Below are positions 6,762 to 15,165 of a stretch of 32,874 bases of DNA, in pieces. Where the stretch lies: contig QIAH01000393.1 in assembly GCA_003225465.1 (NCBI GenBank), positions 1 through 32,874 on the forward strand, written 5' to 3'. Position 1 is the stretch's first letter, and the number at the start of each line of letters is the position of its first letter. Source of the stretch: Acidobacteriota bacterium (GTDB lineage Bacteria > Acidobacteriota > Terriglobia > Terriglobales > Acidobacteriaceae). The notes under the pieces were generated by a model. That model saw nothing but the letters and a program-made list of their open reading frames with translations. It searched no databases and was not told the origin of the DNA. The translations under genes were made by a program, and so were the position numbers.

Positions 6762-8711
6762 TTACGGGGCTGATGCTGCGTGTTGCTGCTGGCTGGTCTC
6801 GACCTTTAGAACCCGCCAGCGCTTTGCGCCTTTCACTTCGCTCCAAACCTCAACGGTCGGGGCCAGGACTTGCACAACTTTGTGCATGCCCGGCGCGTTG
6901 TCTTTCTCCGAAACCGCTTCAGCGATGAAATCAATACGATGTTCCTGAAGAAACTGGGAGGTGATCGGACCTTGCACTTCGAAATCCGCGACCACCCGGT
7001 TTGTAAGTTTCTCACCCGCTAATGAGAAATTGGCCTCCTCGATTCCTGTATCGTTTAAGACGCCTGCGCCGCGAGGCAGCTCATCAAAGAAATGAGGATA
7101 AACATACACATCACACCTTCTCCAGGCGTGACTGCGCGCCCTGGCCGCAAGCTCTCTGAGCGGCACGAACAGCGAAATCGTGCAGGTTGCAACAACACAG
7201 GCTACCAGTAAAAACCGGAACCCTCGCGTCGCGGACCGGTCGAGCAACTCAAACAACGGCACCGCGAACACGCATCCAAGGAGCCATAATGGCAGCCCGA
7301 ACCGCGGCATTCTCTGCAGCCCTATCCACCATAGAGCAAGCAGCCCGAGCCCTACGGGTATCAGAATCCGCAAAATTGGTGCGCCTCTTCCCCGCACCGC
7401 CTGGTATCCAGCCCAAAAAATTCCGAGCGGCACAAACGCCGCAAACGCCGCTCCCAGCCCGCTACCTTCGCTATAAGGAATGAGTTGGTCCCCGGGATTG
7501 CGGAACCATTCCGTCCAGGGATAGATCAACCACTCCGCGCGCCGGCGCACAAATTTGTCACTGAACTCGTTGTGTGTAATTTCAGAAGGCGCAAACCCCT
7601 GGAACAATACGTGAGTCCCCACCTTGACCTGAAGAGGGAACACCGGGTTGTGCGTCTGCACGAAACCTCGGCCAAACCAGAATAAGCTGGGAACCAGCAC
7701 AGCCAGGGCAAACAAACATATTCCGGCCAGCGACGCCCGCCAGTGTCGCCCGCTTTCCCAAATCAAAGTCACGGCGACGCCCACGCACAACACGGCGGCA
7801 TACACATAAAACACCGGCTTGGTACCCACCGCAAGCCCGCATGCCAGCCCGGAGAGTAACAACATACGAGCCGACGAACGAGTCGGCCCATTGAAGGCCG
7901 TTGTCTTCTCCAGCGCGGGCTCTCTCCGGTATAGAAACAAAGCCAGTGAGGCCAGAAGAAATGCTGTCCCGAACAAATCAACGTAGGCCGAGAACGTTTG
8001 AAACTCGACAATTGGAAGGCTGAGGGCCACGATTGCAGCCGCCATGGCAGCTACCCGTCTGCGCGTCATCCAGCGCCCAATCAGGTAAACCGCCCCTGTC
8101 ATGGTAAGCGCGGCGAACAAGTTCACCGACGGCACCAGCCACTGCCGGCCCGTGCTCAGCAGCAGCATCATTCCAATTTCCGCATTGCCCGGCAAGGCGT
8201 ACTGCCAAGAACCGTACGTTGGAATGCTCATCGTGCCGGTCTGTATCCAACGCAACGCGACCGGCAGATGATAGGCCAGCGCATCCCAACCCGTAGGATA
8301 CGAACTCGCGAGATTTGCATAGAAGACTGCGTACGAAGCGGCGAGGACGCCGGTGCAAACCCAGAGATACGCCGGGAAACTGTCTTTCCAGTTTTGTTCC
8401 GCTCCGAGGGGAACCGGTTGATCTGACCTTGATACTCCCTTATCGTGATGCGCAGTCACGAGCCGGGAACTGCCAAGGACACACAGCACCAGGATCAACA
8501 GCTGCGCAGCCGCCAAAGGCCACAGCCGGATCGCCGAAATCCATCCCGCCATCTGCAAGGCCGCCGCGACATGCACCGGCACAATTACAAATGCGGCCCA
8601 CAACACCATGGCCGCGAGGTAACGCACCATGCGCGTCGATACCGTCCTGAAAAAATCACTCGCGAGCCATGCCGAACATGCCGAAGCCAACAGATAAAGG
8701 CCAGCCGCCAT
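6762..8711 (-). CDS. GT-C fold membrane glycosyltransferase (PMT/ArnT-like)
   Basis: This large integral membrane protein has about 649 aa and 11-13 predicted helices. After the first helices, the loop SSYPTGWDALAYHLPVALRWIQTG carries an acidic residue followed by YHLP. That arrangement is typical of the first periplasmic loop of GT-C enzymes, which use polyprenyl-phosphate sugars. A soluble C-terminal part (about 540-645) follows the last helix. The likely role is to add a sugar to the EPS repeat or to a protein on the outer face of the inner membrane. The track starts at TTG 8723; I chose ATG 8711, which follows GGGAATAGGG. It is the last gene of the long minus-strand EPS block and starts 21 bp after the small membrane protein gene, so the two are probably coupled. 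Confidence 0.8.
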   Translation of the reverse strand: MAAGLYLLASACSAWLASDFFRTVSTRMVRYLAAMVLWAAFVIVPVHVAAALQMAGWISAIRLWPLAAAQLLILVLCVLGSSRLVTAHHDKGVSRSDQPVPLGAEQNWKDSFPAYLWVCTGVLAASYAVFYANLASSYPTGWDALAYHLPVALRWIQTGTMSIPTYGSWQYALPGNAEIGMMLLLSTGRQWLVPSVNLFAALTMTGAVYLIGRWMTRRRVAAMAAAIVALSLPIVEFQTFSAYVDLFGTAFLLASLALFLYRREPALEKTTAFNGPTRSSARMLLLSGLACGLAVGTKPVFYVYAAVLCVGVAVTLIWESGRHWRASLAGICLFALAVLVPSLFWFGRGFVQTHNPVFPLQVKVGTHVLFQGFAPSEITHNEFSDKFVRRRAEWLIYPWTEWFRNPGDQLIPYSEGSGLGAAFAAFVPLGIFWAGYQAVRGRGAPILRILIPVGLGLLALWWIGLQRMPRFGLPLWLLGCVFAVPLFELLDRSATRGFRFLLVACVVATCTISLFVPLRELAARARSHAWRRCDVYVYPHFFDELPRGAGVLNDTGIEEANFSLAGEKLTNRVVADFEVQGPITSQFLQEHRIDFIAEAVSEKDNAPGMHKVVQVLAPTVEVWSEVKGAKRWRVLKVETSQQQHAASAP

Positions 8712-8732
8712 CCCTATTCCCAATCTCCCTGG

Positions 8733-8882
8733 TTAACGTACTAGTTTATGGGCGGTTTGTTCGATCGCTAGCAGCAGATTTCGCACCGCAAAGCTGTGCA
8801 CCAGCCAGACGAACGCGCTCGCGCAAGCGATCCCGAGCAAGATCTGCGCCCGCCGACTTTCTTGAGGCTGCTCCGGTGGCAT
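8733..8882 (-). CDS. small single-span membrane protein (49 aa)
   Basis: This ORF is absent from the supplied track. It reads MPPEQPQESRRAQILLGIAC… and ends …EQTAHKLVR. A charged N-terminus is followed by one hydrophobic helix (about 13-39, ILLGIACASAFVWLVHSFAV…) and a short basic tail, which predicts a single-span inner-membrane peptide. An ideal ribosome site, AAGGAG, lies 8 nt upstream of the ATG. It ends 21 bp before the GT-C gene start, which suggests co-translation. It may be a small partner or stabiliser of the glycosyltransferase; that is inference. I know no family for it. Confidence 0.6.
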   Translation of the reverse strand: MPPEQPQESRRAQILLGIACASAFVWLVHSFAVRNLLLAIEQTAHKLVR

Positions 8883-8962
8883 CGATGGATCTCCTTCACT
8901 GTTCGCAACCCGCTCAAGCTGACCTAAGCCCGGATGTTAACCAACTCGCGATCAGATGGACA

Positions 8963-9001
8963 GCATACTCATGGATGCCAGCCAGTCGCATCCAGCCATG
9001 C
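8963..9001. other. imperfect hairpin in the 204-bp gap downstream of the second beta-helix gene
   Basis: TGGATGC (8972-8978) pairs with GCATCCA (8988-8994) around a 9-nt loop. GCAT (8963-8966) and ATGC (8998-9001) can extend the stem with internal loops. It is the main structure in the gene-free stretch 8883-9086. With no U-run on the minus strand, it could be a processing or attenuation site inside the EPS transcript rather than a full terminator. Confidence 0.35.
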
Positions 9002-9086
9002 AATAGCAGGTAGCAAAAAGGAGATTGTTATGGTTGTGAGAGAGTCGGCTGCGCCGTGACGGGGAGGAGTGCTCATGGAGTCAAAC

Positions 9087-10871
9087 TTAATCAACCCCCG
9101 CGGTGGCGGCGTTCACAGCGTCCACATCCGCTCCTGGGTCCTTTCCTCCGGGACTCGCTCTCGCGAAGGCTGGTGCCTTCTTGCAATGGGACTGGCCACC
9201 ACGACACAGTCGATAGTTCCCGTTCTTCCCGCCCTGAAAATCTTCCACTACCGAGGACGGATCCCCGGCATAAAAATTTCCTGCCGGCCATCCCTTCGAC
9301 GAAGCGATAAAAACGTTCCGCGTCACCGCGGAATCCTCGAAGCACTTGCTCACGACACCAGCCGGGCCTTGTGCGCGCGGTTGAAACGCGCAATTCGCGG
9401 GTCCGCCCCCGGTTGGGAATATCTCCTGTTCTCCCACTCCGACCAGGTTGTCCGTAAACTCAAAATTCGGGATTCTCCGGTCCACTCCCGCACCCAGAAT
9501 GAAAAGGGTCTTCGGTGGGAAGGCTGTGTTGTGAGCAATACGAATGTCTCGCAATGTCGGCACCGTCGAACTCACCTGCGCAAACGCGCCAAACCCACCG
9601 TAATCCTTACCGCTAATGTCGTTGAATATATTGTCGTGAATGCTGTAACGCTCTCCACCGCTCGAGGCACCGCCCGCATCCGACAATCCCGTGCCCATTT
9701 GCATCCCGCTCGCCATATGACTGATGCGGTTGAAACGAATCACCACATCCGTGGTCTTGCAGATGGGGCAGTGGTTCTGCTGGTTCTTCGGCGTTAATAG
9801 AATCGCGAATCCCGTCTGGCTAAAACCGCCCCAGACATTTTCCATGATGTTGCCTTCAACCAATACCCGTTGAGCGTTTTTCAACTCGAACAGATTTTTG
9901 ACGATGAACGGTTTTCCTGAGGCGCCACCGACGAAGTTCGCAGCTCCCGGCCTCCAAGTCAGCGGCTTAAACATATGGTTGTGCCGGATCTCGATGTCCC
10001 CCGGTGTGACGGTCGCGCCGCCTCCCCCAAAAATCAGGCTTTCCCCGGCTGCTTCCAGAAAATTGTTGACGATCTTATAAGGCCCTCCGTCGTGGCTACT
10101 GGTGCCGCCCGCTATGGTCTGCGAATCCACGCAACTCCCCGTGACGGCCACACAATGAAAGTCATTGAGGTAGGAATCCACTACTGCCACGAACTGGCTG
10201 CCGCCCAGTGCTACGCCCCGCGTGGTTTCATCTTGCGCCGTGCCGTGCATCCATACCCGGTCAAACACGATGTGGTCGGCACCTTCGCCGGGAAGCAGCA
10301 CCAGATTGTAGACAGTCTGGCCCGGCACAGCGCGGGTAATCTCGAGGCCAATGAAGCGATAGTGATTCGCTCCCGGGGCGAAGCTGAGGGGGCCGCTTCC
10401 TCCCTTCTTATCAAAAACAATCTTTGCCATCACATTCGCCGCAGACGTACACGGGTAAGCCGGCCTTCCCGGCAAGGATGCCACCGCCGCATAGCAGGGA
10501 GTGATGCGTGTTCCCTCCGCCGGAAGATCCTTGTCGGGCGCACTGGTGCGTAGCACGATCCAGTGTGCGTCATCGCAGTGTTTTGCCGGAAGAGTGAAGT
10601 TCCCGGCGAATTCTGCGCCGGCTTGGAGGCGAATCGTATCCCCGCAAGCCGCCTTCTCGATCGCTGCGCCGAGTTCCCCAGAATTCTTCACCAGGATCGA
10701 CTTACCAGGTGTGGGCGTATCCGATAACGCCGTCTTTACCGATTGCCGAGGCAATTCCGCTGGACCATCGAACCGGCCGGGGTCAGCTTTTGCCTGCGCC
10801 CAAATCGAAACGCAACTCGAGAAAGAAAATAGCAGCAGGAAGAAAGCCTTATGAACGCCACAATTACGCAT
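9087..10871 (-). CDS. secreted parallel beta-helix protein, paralogue of 3919-6600
   Basis: This protein of about 594 aa begins with a classical signal peptide (MRNCGVHKAFFLLLFSFSSCVSIWAQA, cut near AQA). The rest is one parallel beta-helix domain that aligns along its whole length with the helix half of the lipoprotein at 3919-6600: FDGPAELPR start, ETTRGVALGGS, YKIVNN.LEAAGE, FGGGGAT.TP.DIEIRHNH.FKPL.W, GGFSQ.GF.ILLTPKNQ, and a PGAD..AV.AA..GV tail. It lacks the Ig-like domains. The track ORF runs to 11066, but those first 65 codons translate the repeat at 10905-10958. ATG 10871 has GGAGG just upstream and opens the signal peptide. Being inside the EPS block suggests an EPS-binding, lyase-like or epimerase-like role. 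No catalytic residues could be assigned. Confidence 0.85.
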   Translation of the reverse strand: MRNCGVHKAFFLLLFSFSSCVSIWAQAKADPGRFDGPAELPRQSVKTALSDTPTPGKSILVKNSGELGAAIEKAACGDTIRLQAGAEFAGNFTLPAKHCDDAHWIVLRTSAPDKDLPAEGTRITPCYAAVASLPGRPAYPCTSAANVMAKIVFDKKGGSGPLSFAPGANHYRFIGLEITRAVPGQTVYNLVLLPGEGADHIVFDRVWMHGTAQDETTRGVALGGSQFVAVVDSYLNDFHCVAVTGSCVDSQTIAGGTSSHDGGPYKIVNNFLEAAGESLIFGGGGATVTPGDIEIRHNHMFKPLTWRPGAANFVGGASGKPFIVKNLFELKNAQRVLVEGNIMENVWGGFSQTGFAILLTPKNQQNHCPICKTTDVVIRFNRISHMASGMQMGTGLSDAGGASSGGERYSIHDNIFNDISGKDYGGFGAFAQVSSTVPTLRDIRIAHNTAFPPKTLFILGAGVDRRIPNFEFTDNLVGVGEQEIFPTGGGPANCAFQPRAQGPAGVVSKCFEDSAVTRNVFIASSKGWPAGNFYAGDPSSVVEDFQGGKNGNYRLCRGGQSHCKKAPAFARASPGGKDPGADVDAVNAATAGVD

Positions 10872-10904
10872 GGCACCTCCATAAATCAAATCGTTCGGAC
10901 CATA

Positions 10905-10958
10905 ATGGAGAGACGGGCGTCCTCGCCCGTCCGGCAGGCGAGACGCCCGCCGCTCCAT
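10905..10958. repeat. compact copy of the palindromic repeat, back-to-back inverted pair
   Basis: The left half (10907-10932) matches the 26-bp end of the 2180-2374 element at 24 of 26 positions, including GACGGGCGTCCTCGCCCGTC. The right half (to 10956) is a diverged inverted copy ending GCCGCTCC. The outer ends ATGGAG/CTCCAT also pair. It sits between the fusion gene and the second beta-helix gene within the EPS block and would form strong RNA hairpins that could set relative expression. Confidence 0.75.
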
Positions 10959-10962
10959 AAGC

Positions 10963-13152
10963 TCATTTTGCCTGTCGTACGGCGACGCTGGTTTCGCTTG
11001 CTTCTCCGAGGCCATTCCCTGCAAGCCAGTCCGCCATTCGGCCAACATTGTCGTCGCTCGTGTCAAGTTCGAGTGCCGCCTTCACCTCTTCGTAGTGCTC
11101 GCGCACGAACTGAAGCTTCTGCACCATATCGGCCGCGCTGGTATCAGAATAAGTGACCACTCCCGCAGGCCGGCGCCCGTTCTCGCTGGCAACCACTGGT
11201 ACGCCCAGCGCTAAGGACTCCAGCACCGAAGCCGCAACCCCGTCACAAGCGGGTGTCCTCAAGTATACGAAGCACCTGCTCAACAGAGTGAGGAACTGGT
11301 CATGCATGAGATTCCCCAACAGCAGCAAGCTCGCACGCTCCTCTTCTGACCATCCTCTGACGAACTCCTCGGCAGCGGCCATCTCTTTGCCAGGAAACCC
11401 AAGCCAGATATATCCGGCTTTAGGGTCCTGCTCCCGATATCGCCTCATTCCCTCGCGCAAGATCTCCAGCCTGTATTCCGGACGGAAGGAGACGTACGAA
11501 AGGAATACTCGAGAATGGTTCTGGAGAAAGCTCTCGATCTGCTCGCCTAAATTCACGTGAGAGAACTCCAGGTACTGCGGTGAAAACGTCGCGATCGACC
11601 GCACCTTCTCCGGATTAATCCCGTACTGCACAATCGCATCCTGAATCGGCTCACTGTCGCATGCGATCTCCCCCGCCAGCTGAAAAAGTGCGTGAAACGC
11701 AACCTGCGCGAGACTCCGGTCATTGCGCGGAAAATAGTCCTGGGAGAGTCCTCCGTGAAATGTCACCTGTGCAGGAAGGTTTACCGCCCGCCCGGTCAGC
11801 GCTGTTGCCAGAGCCAGCAGATATCCTTTCTTCGACATACCGTTGACGTGCACATTCAACCGGTAACCGCGAAGAGCGTAGGACCAGATTTTCTTCAGGA
11901 AGTCGGCCCCACCCTGCACATCCACGTACTCCGGGCTCTTGATTTGCCGCCCTTCGTTGATCTTCAGCACTTCACAAATGTGACCACGGCGCCGCAACTC
12001 CTCCGCCACCAGCTTCAACTGCATCGCCCAACCGCACATGGGAGGCGGATAGTTTCCGATCTGGAGAATTCGAACTGGACCTTCCAGCCCATCGCCGGAA
12101 TGCGTCGAGTCTTCGCCCCCCAAGCTGAGGTCCAGGTCGCGGCTCGAGAACCAACGGCCGAGCGGAGTCTTTGTCTTCAGCATCAGCTTCGAGCTGAAGT
12201 ACGCATCGTAAATGGCCCGCATCCTTGCCGAGCTGGCCGAAGCCACAGTTTTGGCGTGTTCCGCCCCGACCCCGTAACCCAGAGACTCCAGTGTCCCGCC
12301 GATCAGTTCCTCGACATCCTCCAATTGCTGCCCTGACAGAGATGTTTTCCAACGGGCCACCGGACGGAACTCTCCAGAACCTGCCTCCTTGCCAAAAGAA
12401 CTGTTCGGCCGGCTTACCGAGCCAATTCCAACCCGCTGAATCTTGGCGTAGTCCAATTCCTGCCCGATGAAGTCTCCAATACCCGCCAACACCTCTTGCG
12501 GACTTTGCACCAGATCTTCGTAGTGGATCTCTTTGTAATCCGCTCCCAGCGCTTTGCCGTTCTCACGACCTTTGTTTATCACCCATTCCCAATAGAGCGC
12601 CGCCGCCTGAAGTTCCTTGCCGCGATCCCACGGCAGAGGTCGAATCCAGTGCTGCCTCTCGAGCGAAAGCGCGACGTCCCGGCCATCGCGGATGATGTGG
12701 ATCACCAGGGCATCGGGTATCGTTTCTTTGATCCGTTGCATAGCCAGAAGATGATCCGGCGTACAGTCAGCCCACCGTTCCATTCCCTGCTTGCGGCCCA
12801 TGGCATCCATGACGATGCGCAGGAAATCGCCCCCATTTCCGCAGTTCGCCATGACTTCTTTTTTAAGCTCGACCGCATCCAGTCCGGTTTTTGTGAAGAG
12901 GCTGCTGTGTTCCCAGGCCTCCAGCAGCGCAGCCTTGTTGCGGTCCACCCGCAGATCACCAAAGCGCGGTTCCAGCAGATTGAACACCTGCGATTCCGCC
13001 CGGTACACGACAAAATTTCCAGCCGACAACAGCATGTGGTAAAGCAAGGTCGTGCCCGAGCGCGGACACCCCAGCACGAAAACCGGCGCCTTGCTGCGCG
13101 AACTCGCCCACGAGGTTTTGTCTAGGCCAATCGTTGTCTCGGTGGTTTCCAT
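10963..13152 (-). CDS. sulfotransferase-glycosyltransferase fusion protein
   Basis: This 729-aa protein has two enzymes in one frame. Residues about 22-325 form a PAPS-dependent sulfotransferase: the 5'-phosphosulfate loop is VFVLGCPRSGTTLLYHML (about 24-41) and the 3'-phosphate site is IIRDGRDVALS (about 153-163). After a short hydrophilic linker (about 326-357), residues 358-700 form a GT-B glycosyltransferase. It opens with VRILQIGNYPPPMCGWAMQL and carries the family 4 type donor-site pattern GVAASVLESLALGVPVVAS (about 638-656). The reading frame is continuous with no stop or frameshift at the join. It lies 36 bp after the AsnB stop in the EPS block. The likely role is to add a sugar and a sulfate to the EPS repeat unit in the cytoplasm. 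The sulfotransferase fold could instead have another acceptor; that part is uncertain. Confidence 0.85.
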   Translation of the reverse strand: METTETTIGLDKTSWASSRSKAPVFVLGCPRSGTTLLYHMLLSAGNFVVYRAESQVFNLLEPRFGDLRVDRNKAALLEAWEHSSLFTKTGLDAVELKKEVMANCGNGGDFLRIVMDAMGRKQGMERWADCTPDHLLAMQRIKETIPDALVIHIIRDGRDVALSLERQHWIRPLPWDRGKELQAAALYWEWVINKGRENGKALGADYKEIHYEDLVQSPQEVLAGIGDFIGQELDYAKIQRVGIGSVSRPNSSFGKEAGSGEFRPVARWKTSLSGQQLEDVEELIGGTLESLGYGVGAEHAKTVASASSARMRAIYDAYFSSKLMLKTKTPLGRWFSSRDLDLSLGGEDSTHSGDGLEGPVRILQIGNYPPPMCGWAMQLKLVAEELRRRGHICEVLKINEGRQIKSPEYVDVQGGADFLKKIWSYALRGYRLNVHVNGMSKKGYLLALATALTGRAVNLPAQVTFHGGLSQDYFPRNDRSLAQVAFHALFQLAGEIACDSEPIQDAIVQYGINPEKVRSIATFSPQYLEFSHVNLGEQIESFLQNHSRVFLSYVSFRPEYRLEILREGMRRYREQDPKAGYIWLGFPGKEMAAAEEFVRGWSEEERASLLLLGNLMHDQFLTLLSRCFVYLRTPACDGVAASVLESLALGVPVVASENGRRPAGVVTYSDTSAADMVQKLQFVREHYEEVKAALELDTSDDNVGRMADWLAGNGLGEASETSVAVRQAK

Positions 13153-13188
13153 GTTTCGGTGGTTTTCCCCGCCACTCCTCGAGAGTCG

Positions 13189-15165
13189 CTAGCGCGCAGG
13201 CACTCCTGGCGCAACGGAAGGTGGCTCGGTCATCGCTGTGGCAGAACCCCGGCTCATGTCTGTCGACGCGATCCTCGGCGCGGTCGCCGTCCCCCGGCTT
13301 GCTCCTGCTTCCATGAAATTCCTGTGCCACAATTCCAGCACCAGCATGCGCCACAAAATCCCGGAACGATTCCGCCTTCCGCGCGTATGTTCATCGATCA
13401 AGGCACGCACAGCATCGGGTTTAAAGTAGCCGCGCTGCAAGGTGCGCTCCTCGAGCAGCACCCTGAGATACTGATCCTTCATGCTGTCGCGCATCCATTC
13501 GACCAGCGGCAACTGGAAACCCTGCTTGCGCCGATGCAGCAGTGCAGGCGGGATCCCGAGTCGCTCCGCCAACTTCTTCAAAATGAATTTCCGAGTCCCG
13601 GTACGGAATTTCCAATCGACCGGCAACGCTGCCACCCACTCCACGAACTCATGATCCAGCATCGGAACCCGCACCTCAAGCGAGGTTGCCATGCTCATTC
13701 GATCCACTTTCGCGAGAATGTCCGCGGTCAAGTAGGTTTTGGTATCGAGATAGAGCAAGCGGCTCAACGAGTCCTTGGCGGGCGCGTGGTCGTAGTAGTG
13801 CTGCCACTGCTCCAGCGGATTCGGCAGATGTTCGGCGGCTCGCAGGAAATCCTTCGAGAAAAGGCTCCTCTCCCGGTGCAGCACGGGCAGGTAGGAAACG
13901 TCATCCAGATAACGATCCCGCGCCGTCAACGACGCGTTCCAGGCGAGATTCTTTCCAAACATGCCGGCAGGCACCCGGTGGTGCACTTGATCCCGATAAA
14001 TCCTGCCCAGCCAGTTCGGGATGCGGTCAAACTTTCTCCGCTCCATCGCAACCAGGTAGCGGTCATATCCGGCAAATAACTCGTCGCCTCCGTCTCCCGA
14101 CAACGCCACCGTCACATGCTGCCGCGCCATCCGGCTTACGTAGTACGTCGGCAACATCGAGGAGTCGCCGAAAGGCTCTTCCAGCATTCCGGAAAGAAAC
14201 GTCAGCGTCTCTTCAAGATTGGGATTCAGGATTAATTCATGGTGATCTGTCCCGAACCTCTCAGCCACCAGTCGCGCGTACTCTGCCTCATTGAATTTTT
14301 CCGCTTCGAAACCAATCGAGAACGTCTTCACCGGCTGCGAAGTCACCCGCGCCATCAACGCAACGATGATGGAAGAATCAACTCCACCGCTGAGAAGCGC
14401 GCCCAATGGCACGTCGCTGATCAGCCGGATCCGGAGCCGCCGCTCCAGTTCCTCCAGGCAATCCTCTTCCGACATGGCCGCCTGCGTCCCATATTCCGGT
14501 AAGTCCCAAAATTCGCGAATGCTGGTTCGGCCGTTGCCGTATTCCATCAGGTGACCGGGCGGCAGTTTGTGGATGCGTCGAAAAGCGGTGTGTGGATCGG
14601 GAATGTATCCAAAGTAGAAATATTGCAGCAGCCCCTCAGGGTTCACTTCCGCAAGTTCAGGAGCCACTGCAAGGATCGTCTTGATCTCTGAGCCAAACAG
14701 CAGACGTCCCTGATGCACGGCGTAGTGCAAGGGCTTTTTTCCTAAACGGTCGCGCGCTAGAAGGAGCGATTGCCGCCGTTCGTCATACAAAGCGATCGCA
14801 AACATGCCGCGTAGCTTCTTGACGCAGTCCGCCCCCAACTCCTCATAGAGATGAACGATGATTTCGGTGTCGGTATGCGTGTAGAACTTGTGGCCGCGTT
14901 GTTCAAGCCCACGCCGCAGTTCTGGAAAATTGTAGATTTCGCCGTTGTAGACGATCCAGATGCTTTTGTCTTCGTTGTGGATGGGCTGGTGGCCACCGGA
15001 CAGGTCAATAATGCTTAGACGCCGCATTCCCAGGCCAACTGGGCCCTGGGCGTAGATGCCCTCATCGTCCGGTCCGCGGTGCACGATGCTCTGACACATC
15101 CGGTGCACCTGAGCGGCTTCCACCTGCTCGTCGGGCCGCCCGACCATTCCGGCTATTCCACACAC
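13189..15165 (-). CDS. asnB: AsnB-type glutamine-dependent amidotransferase (exosortase/EPS-locus type)
   Basis: This 658-aa class II glutamine amidotransferase has the asparagine synthetase layout. The N-terminal Ntn domain begins MCGIAGMVG, so Cys2 becomes the nucleophile after Met removal, and it carries HRGPDDEG and YNGEIYN. The C-terminal synthetase domain has the PP-loop LLSGGVDSSI and the later SGDGGDELFAGYDRY and KVDRMSMATSLEVRVP motifs. All key residues are present. It starts at GTG 15165, overlapping the methyltransferase stop by 13 bp, so the two are coupled. AsnB homologues in polysaccharide loci are thought to amidate uronic acids or other sugar acids rather than make asparagine. 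I infer that role from context. The last ~40 residues are a Pro/Ala/Thr-rich tail. Confidence 0.92.
   Translation of the reverse strand: MCGIAGMVGRPDEQVEAAQVHRMCQSIVHRGPDDEGIYAQGPVGLGMRRLSIIDLSGGHQPIHNEDKSIWIVYNGEIYNFPELRRGLEQRGHKFYTHTDTEIIVHLYEELGADCVKKLRGMFAIALYDERRQSLLLARDRLGKKPLHYAVHQGRLLFGSEIKTILAVAPELAEVNPEGLLQYFYFGYIPDPHTAFRRIHKLPPGHLMEYGNGRTSIREFWDLPEYGTQAAMSEEDCLEELERRLRIRLISDVPLGALLSGGVDSSIIVALMARVTSQPVKTFSIGFEAEKFNEAEYARLVAERFGTDHHELILNPNLEETLTFLSGMLEEPFGDSSMLPTYYVSRMARQHVTVALSGDGGDELFAGYDRYLVAMERRKFDRIPNWLGRIYRDQVHHRVPAGMFGKNLAWNASLTARDRYLDDVSYLPVLHRERSLFSKDFLRAAEHLPNPLEQWQHYYDHAPAKDSLSRLLYLDTKTYLTADILAKVDRMSMATSLEVRVPMLDHEFVEWVAALPVDWKFRTGTRKFILKKLAERLGIPPALLHRRKQGFQLPLVEWMRDSMKDQYLRVLLEERTLQRGYFKPDAVRALIDEHTRGRRNRSGILWRMLVLELWHRNFMEAGASRGTATAPRIASTDMSRGSATAMTEPPSVAPGVPAR

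Noticed and set aside
9069-9797. 242-codon plus-strand ORF with GGAGGAG before an ATG near 9075, preceded by a nine-codon ORF (ATG 9030) with AAAAAGGAG
   Set aside because: Two good ribosome sites on the plus strand are curious, but the long ORF is antisense to the second beta-helix gene and shows no protein features.
10872-11066. N-terminal extension of the second beta-helix ORF
   Set aside because: It translates the palindromic repeat (RRASRLPDGRGRPSLH) and the end of the fusion gene. The signal peptide begins at 10871 with a good ribosome site.
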